Positions 11,440 through 23,905 of a stretch of DNA of 64,000 bases are shown here, in pieces. The DNA lies in NCBI GenBank assembly GCA_932521035.1, contig OW051495.1:2542001-2606000 (forward strand), read 5' to 3'. How positions within the stretch are numbered: the first letter of the stretch is position 1; each line of letters begins with the position of its first letter. The notes under the pieces were generated by a model. The model had not been told where the DNA came from. It did not search any database and saw only the letters and a program-made list of their open reading frames with translations. This stretch comes from Oscheius dolichura. Taxonomy: Eukaryota > Nematoda > Chromadorea > Rhabditida > Rhabditidae. The position numbers were made by a program, and so were the translations under genes.

Positions 11440-13414
11440 TCCTTCCAATCTGTAAAAAAATGAATTGAAATGAAGGACATAAAAAGTCAAAAAAAAGAAA
11501 GAGAAGCTGCAAAAATTGTAAATCATGACGGATATCAAGATGATTCTCATCACTAGATAGTAGAAAACACCGATAGAAGCCGAAAACAGCGAAGAATGAA
11601 TCTATTTTTCGGCCATGCCACGTAGACAATTCCAAAATAAATTGCTGCATGCTTTTGCTAATCAAGATTCTTATGTGACACAAATCTAGTGGGATAACAT
11701 GCTTTCTTCTACAGTAAATTCACACACTAATAAGCAGAGATTGAGTAAAACGGGAATAATAAGCTTTCTGAAAGAGAATGAACGTCTGTTCTTCCAACTG
11801 TCCATCAATCCACCGGGGCAGGGATTGCCTCTCAATGCAATCGCGCCAAAACCTCGTCTCCCACGAAAGACGGTTTTCAAAATGTTCGGATACTTGTGTA
11901 CTTTTTGAAGAAAGGCATCGAATGCTAAGTGAAATGGAAGCTCTTTGTGGAGTAGAAGATGTAAAAATACAAAAGTAAAAGACATTTGATGGAATTTATT
12001 CAATTATGATCAAACTTTTGTGTCATTTTATGTTGCATACACCGAATCATCTGTTTGCCAGTCACCATCCAACATCGACGTGAATTTTCCTGACTATCTG
12101 CGTGATTCATCTGTTTTAGAGGACTTTCCCAACAACGGTGACCGGTCCTCAGAGCCGTCCGGAACGGCTCCGCGTATAAACACTCTGCCTTTTGTACGTC
12201 TGGCCAAGTTGACAGCCGCCTCCATTATTCCGCTTTTTCATCTTCACTCCCTACATGGGCTCTCCCTGTTGGTGTTAGAAATAGAATCTTTTCGATATTA
12301 TTATATGTAATTTATTATAAATTTATCTAGAGCTGTCTAACTGCGTAACTGTGGCTATTGACGAGAAGAAGAGAAGAGCAACAGAGAGCTTGCCGTCTAT
12401 TGTTGCTCTCCCGCTTCTCTCTCCCAGTGGCCCCCCTCTTGAGACAGGAACTCTGACCCCCTAATCCTTGCCCGCCGGCTATTCTTGTGTTGACAGCCGC
12501 TGTGACAGTTCATGAGCGTGCTTTTTCCATTGCGCCCCAAATGTCAAAAAAGCCTTCGGCTGAACACAGAGGACAAAGCGCCCGCCGTCTCCAGGGGGCT
12601 CGACACCTCCTGGGCTAATAGGCTTTCGAGGGGATCCCTCAGCCGGTACTCGTCTCCTCTTCCCATCTTTCCTTCCTTTTCTCTTCATCTCTTCTCTTCT
12701 CCACCGTTGCCTGTTACAAAAACCAGCTACTCTCTGGCTATAGAGGCAGTTGCCATCAAAAAGAAAATCCGATTATTCGAATTCTCCAGTGGATCAGCTG
12801 GAAACGGCGCCGCCGCCTCTGGCAAAACTCATTCTCCTCATGTTTCGTGTTCAGTATTTCCTTTTGCTTTTCTGTTGCATTTTAGTTATCACTTTGGGTT
12901 CGCTCCATAACAGATTTCTCTCTTCTTTTGACCTTGGCTTGTTGAAATTCATCGTAATTCGAATAGATATTCAAAAATCGGAATATCGTTGAAAAATATA
13001 GAATTGCTTGAATTTCTATAGTTTATGATACAAATTGTTCATGCTTTTGTTGTTTTATTTCAATAGGATTGAAACTTCTCTGCCTAGAAGCTATTTTATC
13101 CAGTAGAAATTGGAAATTTGTGAACTGAAGATCAAATTTAAAGAAAAACTAACATTATGGCTGTTTCCTGTCCTCCTCGACGTTTTTCGCATATTCCCCC
13201 GTGTTCCAAAAACGAGCATGAAGCTCTTAAAAGGTCCTCTGAAATTCCCTTCCAAGCGTCGTCCGTCTATTTGTCGTCGCACTATTTGGACACGTTGATT
13301 GACCACAGGAGGCACTTGATCCTTAGAAAAAGTGTCCTCCACTTCTTCTCTTCAAATTTTGCCTATTTTCAGGGTCGAAAATAAAGCAGCCCAACAGTGG
13401 GCTGGGTGTGGCTT
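11440..13414. other. intergenic between Sec24 and astacin genes
   Basis: No recognised gene. A frame at about 12750-12990 (+) reads KRKSDYSNSPVDQLETAPPP followed by a hydrophobic run, FRVQYFLLLFCCILVITLG, after a possible acceptor GAGGCAG. It could be an exon of a small single-pass membrane protein, but has no convincing start or partner exon. Frames at 13110-13380 on both strands are Arg-rich and unassigned. The region also contains the promoters of two divergent genes, Sec24 (-) and astacin (+). Confidence 0.4.
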
Positions 13415-15679
13415 ATGTGGTTTTGGTTGATATTTCCGTTGGCGACATGCCAACCCAGTAATCTCTACGAGACCATATCGCCACATTTACCGGCTCAATT
13501 CAAACGGGCACATCACAATTGGATTAATTCAGGCAAATTAGAGGAAAGGGGAAAGAATATACAGGAGGAATTTAGGCAAATTTCAAGGAGACATCGATGG
13601 AATTGATCCCTTCATGCTCAAAGAACCGGTAAGTAGAAAGAAAACCTCGTGCCGCATAATTTCGGAAGAAAACGAATTCTAGTTTGTGCAAATCGATAAA
13701 ATCCTACACGAAGAATTTATTAATTCACTGAATCGAAACAAAGAACAAAGATCACAAGAGGATAGACAATTCGAAGAATTTTGATATCAAATGCTAAAAA
13801 TATGACTTTTGCCAACAGTTGCTCTGATTTCAGGACGCTTTCGTCTACTACAATGCCCTGAAGAACAAGCAAATGATCTGGTCGGATGGCGTGATCCCGT
13901 ATGAGATGGACCCCGCCTTCTGTAATTTCCCCGGCCATAATCTCACTGATTCCCAAATTTTCAGCGATGTCTGAAGTCAAAACAATCGAGAAGGCCTTCA
14001 GCAGCTACCGTAGGAACACGTGTATCCGGTTCCAGCCGCGACAGGGCGAGATAGACTATTTGAACATAGTCAAAGGCTATGGGTCAGTTTTCCCATCTAC
14101 AAAAAACCGTTTCCCTCCTGTTCAGGTGTTATTCTCAAGTGGGTCGAACCGGTAGCAAGCAGGAAATTTCCCTCGGGAGGGGCTGTCTCTTTCACGAGAT
14201 TATTGTACACGAGTTGATGCATTCGGTCGGCTTCTGGCATGAGCACAGCCGAGCAGGTAGGATAGAAAAGGCGATGGGAAAGATGGAGAACATTACAGAC
14301 AGGGATAGCCATATTCGGATAGTTTGGGACAACATTCTGCCTGGGATGAAGTCACAATTCGATAAGATATCGGCTGCTCTTCAGGTATTTGAGCCATTTA
14401 TAGGAAAAATTGAAATATAAACATTTTTAGGACCTTCAAGGGGAAAAATACGACTACCGATCGAGTAAGTATTATTTTTTACTACCGATATACTAAAAAC
14501 TTGTTTTACAAATAAGGAGGATCAAGGGTAAACTTAAGATTTAGTCCTCACCAACTCCAGAATAGGACCCCCAGGGCCCGTCCGCCCAGCGCCCCCACCA
14601 TCAAATTCCACCATCCAATCTCATCCCCCACCAGAATCATCCCCCACTCGACTGAGTGTTCAATGCGATTGCGCTGGGCTTAGGCTTAGTAAAAAGCGTT
14701 TTACTCGTTCGATGTTGCGTAGAAAATGTGTTTACCTACCGAATGTGTCATTTATTATTTCTGGGGGTCGTTTCTGGAAGGTAAATCCAGATTCGCCCCC
14801 CATTTCCTATTGTGGGGAGACAAGGTGGATTCCAAAAGAATCCCCTACGGCCGTAGTTCTCCTAAATAAGCCCCCACCTTAGGGACTCCAGTATCGGTAC
14901 CCACACATGGCTTTTAGTATTGGTGGGGGCGCTGGGCGGACGTGGGGGACCAGAATGGGGTGGGGGGCGATTCTGGATTTTTCCCAGGATCAAAAATTAG
15001 CCTTTTTTCCAAGGCTTCCAAGTGTAAAAACATTTTCATCTTTATACACATCAAAAAACTGAAATTTCTTCAGTAATGCACTACGACTCGACAGCATTCT
15101 CCCGGAATGGAAAAAACACGATAGAAACAGTGGAGGATGGATTTACTGAAGTAATCGGCAGCGCCACGGATCTCTCGCCCCTGGATATCATCAAGGCAAG
15201 CATTAACCTAATTATTTGTAAAAAAGAAAGCCCTCGGAAAAAGTGTCATATCTTCCCAGGGGCTCAGTGACAACAAGAGAGACCGGACTCCGACTATTTA
15301 TATACCATGTCATGGCTGTTTTTGGGCGAGAGACAGGCGCGTCTCCAATGAAAATGCAAACAAACGAGCCTTGCAAGACATTATAAGAAAAGTACAGGCG
15401 CCTTTTCTTACAGATAAACAAGTTGTATCAATGTAAACCGAGAAGAAAGAACGAAGGAACTAATAAACAGAAAATTGTACCGCGAACTCGGCCGACAACC
15501 ACGCCGAGCACTGAAAGTGAGTCGCCGTCTCGTAAGCAGTAAAATACTTTTTAGAATGCCTTGATCATTTTGTGGATTGTCCCCATTTCAAGCAATACTG
15601 CAAGCGAGCCTCATTCTTCTTTGTAATGAAGAGCTACTGTCCCCAGACGTGCAACCATTGCAGTCCTGACGACGAGTAA
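13415..15679 (+). CDS. astacin-family zinc metalloprotease with ShK domain
   Basis: Secreted zinc endopeptidase (M12A, nematode NAS type). The start at 13415 gives a short signal peptide, MWFWLIFPLATC. A pro-region ending KFQGDIDGIDPFMLKEP precedes the intron at about 13629. The catalytic domain opens WSDGVIPYEMDP and contains the zinc motif HELMHSVGFWHEHSRADR (formed across a 44-bp intron) and the Met-turn YDYRSVMHYDSTAFS, whose halves are split by a roughly 600-bp intron carrying an inverted-repeat element. The catalytic part ends INKLYQC. A Thr/Pro linker then leads to a six-Cys ShK domain, CLDHFVDCPHF..CPQTCNHC, and stop 15679. In the pro-region, the frame of the first exon and that of KFQGDID differ by one base. 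An intron from about 13461 to TTTAG at about 13575 repairs this; otherwise it is a frameshift. An AATAAA lies at 15850. Confidence 0.9.
14556..14977. mobile_element. inverted-repeat element in astacin intron
   Basis: The left arm, around 14556-14600 (GACCCCC..GTCCGCCCAGCGCCCCCACCA), is matched by an inverted copy at 14921-14951, with further imperfect pairing out to about 14977. GC-rich ends enclose an AT-richer centre with no coding frame. It lies wholly inside the intron before the Met-turn exon. MITE-like, without visible target duplication. Confidence 0.6.
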
Positions 15680-15849
15680 AGCTGTTACCTTGTCATCCCA
15701 AGAGTGTGGATGTTGAGTATTTGTTGTGCAAAAAAGTATTCCGCCCCCATCCCGATAGTTAGTATCCCTTTTTTCTAGAGTAGCCATGACTTCCCTTCTC
15801 CTCATCTTTCAACTCTTACCGGTGAACCTTGTTTTATATTTATTCAAAG

Positions 15850-15855
15850 AATAAA
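15850..15855 (+). terminator. polyadenylation signal of astacin gene
   Basis: AATAAA, about 170 bases after the astacin stop. The convergent CSN1 gene has its own AATAAA on the other strand at 15911-15916, so the two 3' ends nearly abut. Confidence 0.5.
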
Positions 15856-15936
15856 TTTATCGAACATTGTCAATTGTAAAAAAATCCTTGTAATCCATAT
15901 TTATTTTACTTTTATTGTACAAAAAATAATTGAAAT

Positions 15937-18148
15937 TTAATACTCAGCATTTGAAGATGAAGGGCCAAAACCTCGTCCACCGGTTCCGAAAAAGTTCTTG
16001 AGAACTGATCGTCGAGGGACTCCTCCAATCGCATCAAAGCCTTCATCGGGTTCCTTGCGCTTGTTGCTCTTTTCAGTACCCGTGTAAAATCGACCCTAAA
16101 ATCAATGACTGATAAAACGAAACAGATTCAAAGCAAACCTGTATAACAATTGCTTTAGCGATTATTCCATCTACCGAATCGGTAAGTCGGTCACAGAGTT
16201 CATTCACCTTCTGGAAGGTCTCAGTACGTTTGTCGATTTGGGTAGTACGAACAACACCTTCAAGTGCATCAATTTTTGCGTTAATAAAATCTTTTGCAAT
16301 GAGTCTCACAACCTCTTCTTCCATCTAAACGTACAAATCAAAGATATGACTAGAAATGACTAACCTCAACGGGACTAACTCGGAAAACTTTGGCCATAAC
16401 ATCAAGATTAGCTGTAGCAAATGGACGAATATACTGAATGACGGCACGTTGACGAATACGACCATATATATCATCAACATGTGAAGCGAGGAACGGATTA
16501 AGATAGAACTAAAACAGTTAGTGATTTTTTTTGGATATCTTACAGAATCTTTGCGCTCTGCTAATATATCCAAGCATCTACCAAAATCACTACGAATGAA
16601 GGAATTTAGCAACTCAATAAGGCGTGGCTCCGCTTCCAAGAACTTTCTGAAAATTGTAAATAAAATGTTTTATAAAAATTGTAACCTGCATAAACTATCG
16701 GTCAGTATTTTCTTCTTTAGATCGGTCCTATCATATGCTACTAATGCACAAAGAGTGGTATAAACTGCAATATCCGAACTAGAAAACAACCATCCAGTGC
16801 CCATGACATCCACGTCAATTTTTGTGAATTTTTCTAAAGCCTGCACATATTGGGCGGTCTTCATACGACATACACCAGATAAAGCATCGATTTTCATCTC
16901 AAATAAAATTATAATAAAGATAAACTCTGATGCATACCTGACTAGCAGTGATAAGAGCACGATTAGCGCGTGAATGGGCATCGATTGGAGGATGATGATC
17001 AGGATGTTGACGGCTTGAATTTGCAGCAACTTGAGCTTTCTAAAACCGGATTTACGTAAGCGTTGTGTGGAAATAAACTGCAAACAATTGAACTCACTTC
17101 TTCAGCTTCCTCTGCTTCATTAATGCTTCTTTGAGCTTGGGAAATAAGAGGTTCTATCTTGGACCATTCTCCTGCACACACTGAAATGACAAGCCACTCG
17201 ATCCACATCTGAAAATCACAATTTATAGATGTTAACAATTATACCTTCATCAAGTGCTTGAATTGTGTACAATACTCGCGCATACCTCGGCCATATAACC
17301 GTAAGGCATCTGTATAATTTCCCATATGAACATAATGATCAAACAGCTCTTCCATGGCACGTCTAGTAGACTCCTACAAATAAATACATAATTTAGCCAA
17401 AGCGCTCGACTTACTTTCACCCCTTCGTCCTTCATCTTTTTGTATTCAGCTTGGTAAAGTTCGAGATAGTTGGTTGCTTTTGCGGCTGTATGATCTACCC
17501 AAGCAGAATCATGCTTTGGAAGCTCTAGGTGTCTCTATAACATATAGTTTATGAAAGCAACGTATTAAATCCTACTGTACAGCTGGCATCAGAATCCAAA
17601 AGTTCCAAGTTGCTCATAAGAGCGTTATATCGGCCAACATCCATAGTTTTTTCTTTTAGCATCCTGACAAGAGCAATAGTAGCATCCCGGCGCAACACAG
17701 GACAACGATCAATAATAAATTGGAGTCTAAGCAAATATGTAATCAATTAATCTGTGCAATAGTAACCTTTCATTCAATATGCATCCTTGATAAGCGTTAC
17801 AGATGGCCTCTAAATCGACTGCCTCCGTATGTACAATAATTGCACCATAAAGTTTTTTTTGATCTACAAATTTTTGTACCCAAATTTTAGTGAAATCACC
17901 TTTTAGCACAGCAGCTCGATATGGCTGTGGTGCAACAGGAGCAGGCTCCATTTCGGCTGTGGCATTGAAATCATCCTGATTAGAATTTGTAGTGTCGAGG
18001 AAATCAGCATTGAGATCATCGCAAGGTTCTAGCGGTTCCTCTACCACCTAAATATGGAGAATACTACTGCTACAAAAAATCAAACCCGATCGCTGTTTTC
18101 GGCATTGTCCATCATGCCATCATCTGGATCCGGAACTGAATCTGCCAT
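15937..18148 (-). CDS. csn-1: COP9 signalosome subunit 1
   Basis: PCI-domain scaffold subunit of the COP9 signalosome, which removes Nedd8 from cullin ubiquitin ligases. Twelve exons keep phase throughout: 18148..18086, 18047..17767, 17726..17576, 17534..17415, 17373..17245, 17208..17098, 17039..16938, 16897..16686, 16646..16544, 16508..16365, 16324..16139 and 16095..15937. They give 586 residues. An acidic N-terminus is followed by the helical-repeat region (DYTDALRLYGRGMREYCT-like, here NYTDALRLYGRGMREYC) and the CSN1-type SSSDIAVYTTLCALVAYDR, FLEAEPRLIELLNSF and FLASHVDDIYGRIRQRAVIQ. The PCI winged helix then carries DFINAKIDALEGVV and KRTETFQKV. The C-terminal tail is basic, then Gly/Ser-rich. 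The closely related proteasome subunit Rpn7 was considered; the TTLCALVAYDR and KRTETFQ segments fit CSN1 better. Confidence 0.92.
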
Positions 18149-18308
18149 AGTAGTCTATAATCTTCAACTGAATTCGGCAAGATTGCTTTAGAAACATTTG
18201 GAGTTACAAAGCTACAAATATAAAACAAGAAAAGAAAGCGATTGTCAAAAGAACAACTACACTGACAGCTTGCGTGGCGAATAAAATGCTCTGACCTCTG
18301 CGTTGGCC

Positions 18309-18330
18309 AGAAAACTGTATATATATATAT
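18309..18330. repeat. TA microsatellite
   Basis: A short (TA)n run in the divergent intergenic region between CSN1 and the SH2-kinase gene. Confidence 0.7.
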
Positions 18331-18935
18331 ATCATTTAGCCAATTCAAAAGAGCCACCACATTCGGAAATAACTGATGAAGCTGGCCAAAAAATGAGTTG
18401 AGTTGGATGGGTGCAGGCAAAAACAACGGTGGCGAGCTGTTTGCAATAGAAGGCAAAATGTGTGATCAACAATTTGACGATTCGACAAGTAAGAGCTACA
18501 ACTTGGAACAGTAGAAACGAAAACGCAAAGCTGAAAAAAATGAAGCACAACTTCTGTCTCAAAAAAAGATCCCATTTTCAAAAGCTGAAAACCCGGGTCA
18601 GGGTATCTTCCGCGGTATTCAAAAAACTGCGAAAAATGTGATCCATTTCTTCGCTCAGCGAACTTTGCTGCTTTCCTTCTGCTTGCGCTTGATTCACTTC
18701 ATTCACTGAACTCTTTGGTGTACATTCATTTACGCCGAAATTAGTGTAAATCCAAGTTTTAACTTGTAAGGCAGGTTAGACAAACTGTATATAAGAAGGT
18801 TTTATCCAAGATAGCAACTCATTTTGATCTCTTTGCTGATTCTGAAGGTTAGTCTTTTTACTGTTGTTTTATTTTTGCTTGCAAACCTTTAGTGTAGTCT
18901 TCAAACATCTTATTTTCAGAGAAGAGTTGTCAGCA

Positions 18936-20943
18936 ATGAAAATGCAAGGTGAAGATAAACCAGAGAATGAAAGAATTGTGGTTATAAAAATTCCTGATTC
19001 TGAAACCGGTGGACGAAGGACGGTCAAGGATGAGTAAAACATTTTCTCACAATCAAATTGTTGTGCGTGTCATTTTAGGGATTATTTTCATGGATTCATT
19101 TCGGAAAAGCATACCGTAGAAGCTCTTACCGCTGTAGGTGATTTTTTGGTACGTCAAACGGTAAAGGAAGTGAAAAACAATCCGGGCAGCAGAGATTATT
19201 TTGTGGTTTCCATTCGTCAATACGACGCCGTTTATAAACTCAAAGAAATGGATGATCGGCAATTTACAAAACTTACGAATTTCTATGGTAAAAAGGAGCT
19301 CCTGCGTGAATATCATAAAGCATACAAATCTGACGAAGAGAGTTGCACGAAGAAGGTCTTGAATGGCGCTGAATATAAGGCACTGGATAAGATCAAACAA
19401 AAGTTGTATGTGCTCGGAGATTCGGGAATTAGCCATTACCCTTTGAAATACAGCAAAAGGGCTAGGCTCTACTATATGAATAAGTACGGCTTCAACCGTT
19501 CCAGTGGCCTGATTGACTTTCACCGCTGCAATGAGATCAGCGTCAGTGAGGACGATCCCAATGCCCTGTTGAAGCGACCCATCAGTCGAGCCTCGTGGCA
19601 GTACAATCATGAGCAGATTGAAAAGTAACCATCTTAGCTTTATTTTATTTATAATTTGTATTTTAGAGTAAAAACTCTGGGACACGGCGCATTTGGAGAA
19701 GTATTCAAAGGCATCGTACATTTGGGCCTGATTCAACGCAAAAAAGTGGCTGTCAAGACGATAAAAGGCGTTGTAACGACAGAAGAGAATGAAAAGCTGC
19801 TGGAGGAGGCTGCCATGATGCAAAAGCTTAACCATCCAAATGTTATCAAATTGCTTGGAGTAGCCACAAATGAAGAGCCGATCATGATTCTTTTGGACCT
19901 GGCCCCGGGTGGATCTGTTCACGATGCGGTTCGATGCAAAAACGGTGGCAACTATCCTACAATGGCTCAAAAAATTAATTATGTCTTTGGAGCTGCTTAT
20001 GGAATTGAATATCTTCATAATAATGAGGTTAGCTTACATTTTTATAATTTTTTTGTTGGTAAGCGCATGCGTTGAAATATATTTCATCTAACAACGTTTC
20101 AAACTAATGTTTGTTACTGTTTTTTTTATTTCTTTTGATCTTTATCGCTTCTTGCTTTGTTGCAGCTAATTATAATGCATTTTCAATGAAATAATTATCA
20201 AAAAGAATTGTATGCATTATATATGTTGCTAGGTGAAATATATTCTTTTTTTTCTTGCACTTTTATTTGTAAAAATATAACAATTTCAGATTGTCCATAG
20301 AGATATAGCTGCTCGTAACGTGTTGATCAGCGGGGATGATGTGGCTATGATTACTGATTTTGGTCTATCCGTCAGTGGAACATTCAAGAAGGAGAAAAAG
20401 TTGAAGAAGGTGCCGACAAAATACTTGGCACCGGAAACACTAACACATACTCATTTCAACCAGGAGACGGATATGTACTCGTTTGGGATGTTCATTTACG
20501 AGGTGTTTCACGAAGGACCGGAAATGGACGAGCTCTACGGTGGCATGGATGTGGAGACGGTCAAGGGTTTTGTCACGCTTGGCTTCCGTCTTGGCATCCA
20601 AAAATGGGCACAGTATCCAAGCTTTCTCTGGGATTTAACGAAGAGATGTTGGGAAGACGAGCCGGCAGAGAGGATCACAAGTGCAGAACTGGTAAAAGAG
20701 ATAGAAGAAGAGGACCGCGACTTTAATGGAGGCGTCTTCCACAGCAGATTGCATGGTCAGTGGGAAGGTGTGTCTTTCATGCTGGAAGTGGAAGATGGCT
20801 GGAACTGCAAGAAGTATCCGCCTGGTAATATTCAATTTCATTTTTAGTAAAAATACGATATTACTAATATAAAACATGCGCATGTGTTTTCCACTTGATT
20901 TAAATTTCATTTAGCCTATTTACACACGAAACCATCGTCGTAA
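18936..20943 (+). CDS. SH2-domain tyrosine kinase, Fer/SPE-8 type
   Basis: Non-receptor tyrosine kinase. The start at 18936 gives a short acidic N-terminus. An SH2 domain begins DYFHGFISEKHTVEAL with the phosphotyrosine loop GDFLVRQTV, continues YFVVSIRQYDAVYKL, then is interrupted by some 65 residues before the last SH2 part, LYYMNKYGFNRSSGLIDFH. A PISRASWQYNHEQI linker leads to the kinase domain: glycine loop GHGAFGEVF, VAVKTIK lysine, LLEEAAMMQKLNHPN helix, catalytic loop HRDIAARN, DFGL and YLAPETL. All catalytic residues are present. The activation segment GTFKKEKKLKKVPTKY lacks the usual autophosphorylation Tyr before KKVP. Introns lie near 19033, 19626 and 20029-20289. The last exon either runs to the stop at 20847 or splices at about 20825 to a short exon ending at 20943; I chose the latter. 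This family is expanded in nematodes, often in sperm. Confidence 0.88.
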
Positions 20944-22899
20944 TCTCTGGTCGAAGTACTCTAATTCCTAGAGTAAATGATTGTCTGGCGGAGGGAACTT
21001 TACTTCTTGAGCCAAGCGAGGGTGACCTTTCCTTTACCAGTTCCTTCCCCGTATCGTCTAAAAAGATCTCTCCCCCTCCCCGCTTGTCACCATGTATCAT
21101 TAGACGCTGTCCGGCTGTCAACTGCCCGTCTTTTCTTCCCCACCCGCCCGGTGCCGGTCTTCGATCTCTCCTCCGGCTGTAATAGTAGCCGTTTGATAAA
21201 GAAAACTGCCAAAATTGATCAGCCCCTTCCTTTTTACCCGGTGCCTATTTTCCCTCGCCCCTAATGCATTTTTGATGAATCGACACTGTCTAGCCGGAGT
21301 GACACCCAGGCCATGATTCGACGTCTGGTTAGAATCACACCGTCTCTTGGGCGAATCACTCCGCTTCCAGCGAGTGTTCTTCTCTTTTTTTTTCTATAAA
21401 TATTAGTGATTTCTGTGAGGTTTTGTCCTGGAAATAAGACAGCAACCCGTCCAGGATCTGGCAATCGTGTATCCGCCTACGCTTATCAAATTTGCATAAT
21501 ATCATCTCTTCTCATCGGGGGTCAAATCCCCATATCATCTCTCATCTTGCTGGTCATTTGTTTCTAAAAAATAGATTTTTGAACGGGAAACTCCGTTAGA
21601 ATTTAGCTGAAACCCCAAAACATCCGTCTTCTACTGAAAAATAAGGCCAAAATCCCAAATGCAGCTGAATTTACTGTATTTTCTTCAATATTTTGATATT
21701 TTTGACCCTTATAAACGTACTTTTTGGCACATAAAATATCCAGTTTATTTTGGGCTTCCAGTCTTTAGATTAGACTGCTTCATCCATTTCTAGATAAAGA
21801 CACCCTCGAAAATGATGAGAAAGTCAGTAATGTTTCGTTGGGGCCATGAATAGTTTACGGAAAATTTTCAATTGCTGTTTGTGGATCGTCCATGAAATAT
21901 TGACTAACAAATTGAAAAAAAAAACGTGATTGAAATAGTAAAACCTCTCAGAAAAACATACAAAAACGGTCCAATCAGGCATCTTCCCCTCTTTTTTTTT
22001 CTCTCCTCGTTTCTTTGGTTCTCTTCCCGTCTCCTATCAGTGTCCCGAATTAGTTTCCCTTCTTATCTTCGACTGCCCATCTTTCCCCGTTTTTTCCTCC
22101 CCCCGTTATTTGATGTCCCCCGTAAATTAAACCCTATTGCCCATCCCGTAATCCCCTAGTCTAATTGCGCCGGTTCGCCTGGCACTTTGCTACTCTTTGG
22201 GGCCTTGAAATCCGATAATAGTGGGCAAAATGGATTTTTTCCCAATTCAAGAAAGCGTTCCCTCCGGTTTTTATCTGATTTCCCCCTTGTTGACCCCGGG
22301 AACTCGTATTGTTTTCCAGAAAAACTCCCTTTCCTTTCGAAATTACCCGTTTCCCGGTCAAAAATGGCGAGTTCCGCCGTCCGAAACGGGTCAGCCAGCT
22401 GCCATTGGCAACATCCCCTCTCGGCCAGCTGATTCCACGCTTTTCGACCCCCCGGCCGGCCCCCTGTTTACCCCGTTCGACTGACCACCTCCCCTGGCCG
22501 TTTGTTATTGATTCTTATGGCTTTTTCCCTGTTCCAATCTCATCTTAAATCTGTTTCTTATTACTTTCTTCGGTTGTATAAGTAAGGGAAATCAATGAAC
22601 AGGATGGGTATTTTGATCGGCGGTATGTGTGACACGGACAGCTGTGTGTACTCGTCCCGTCTCCTCCAAACTTATGCGAATCAAATTTCATTCACTTTTT
22701 TCCATATAGAATAATGGACAAACAAACAGACTTCCTCTACTTTTCTACGGGGGCCAGAGATCCGATTTCAACCCAAATTCCCAAATCTAGTTCATCGAAA
22801 ATTCGATGTTTCATGAACAACTCTTATAGAAACTGCTATTTTCTCTCACAATGCGGTAATTGTTTTTCTGCTCAATCCAAATTTTCGATTTATTCCCAT

Positions 22900-23620
22900 T
22901 CTCCTCCCCGTTTGGTAACTGACCCTTCACCTCTTTTTCTCTCAATTCATCGAGAAATCACTGTTTCAAGTACAAATCATAACGAAGACTGGCCTTCGAG
23001 TAGTTCGAGCTCTTTGTCGCTAGTGTTGCAACCAAATTTCCAAACTATTCGCTTTTTCCAGCAGGATTTGTCAACCAATTCAGATAAACAGCCTCTTGCA
23101 CCTTCTTTCCTCTTTATCCATCGGAAAAATGCTGTTTTACTTATTATTCTTATTGGACTTGTTGCTCATAATGCAGTGGCTTCATCTCAAGTATATCTCC
23201 CGTAGTTCTTCCCTCAGGAATATCAGCGCTATGAGCGCCACAGCTTCGTTTCGTCTATGTTCATCGAATAAAATGATGTCTCGCTTATGATTCTTATCAG
23301 AACAACGGCCCTCCACATATTGTCATGGGTTGCATTCCAATTTCTATTCCGTTCCAATCCTATCCATTGAATCAGAAGACTCCGTCGTACTTTCCTTCCT
23401 CTCTATTCATAAAAAACGATTTCAATTGTGGTTCTTATTGAAACAATCGGGTTTTCCTTTTGGTTTACAAACACACAGCAAAATTAGATCTCCTTCTCTA
23501 GTCATTATTGGCAATTGAGTCTGTAAAGCTCTCCGATCTTTCACGCCCGTTCTTCGCTGTCGAAAACTTGCTGTTTTACTCGCCATTCTTATTGAAGCAA
23601 CAACCTTTTACATAATCTTA
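22900..23620. repeat. degenerate repeats, about 150-bp spacing
   Basis: A segment like CTCTATTCATCGAAAAAATG, followed by CTGTTTTACTTATTATTCTTATTG and an AACAA box, recurs with heavy divergence near 22925, 23105, 23265, 23395 and 23565. It is similar in style to the array at 1.6-3.1 kb. A 163-codon frame here contains the repeats and is not convincing as a protein. Confidence 0.5.
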
Positions 23621-23888
23621 GGTCTTGGGCGGATTTTCAATGTTTCCTTATGCATTAGCCCTTTTCTGGCAACTGCGCCGGCTAAACACCTTGTTCTGCT
23701 CGTCTCCTGATTGTAGTAACATCGTTGTTTCCTATCCTCTTCTTAGTGAAACAATGGTCTTGCCCACAGTGTCACACGGCAAGGCCTATGCCCCGTCCCA
23801 AGCGGTTTTCTGTTGCTGTTTCCACAACCAGGAAAACCAACAAAATAAGGCCCATTTCCCGTCCTAGAACACTACTCTTATCGCACAT

Positions 23889-23894
23889 TTTATT
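23889..23894 (-). terminator. polyadenylation signal of adenylate kinase
   Basis: AATAAA on the minus strand, 12 bases after the adenylate kinase stop at 23906. Confidence 0.7.
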
Positions 23895-23905
23895 ATATTT
23901 CGCAT

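Larger units (their letters stand above)
20944..23905. other. intergenic, partly repeat-derived
   Basis: No gene recognised. Long pyrimidine-rich runs on the plus strand keep open frames but give low-complexity peptides. Degenerate repeats occupy about 22.9-23.6 kb and are described separately. Confidence 0.5.
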
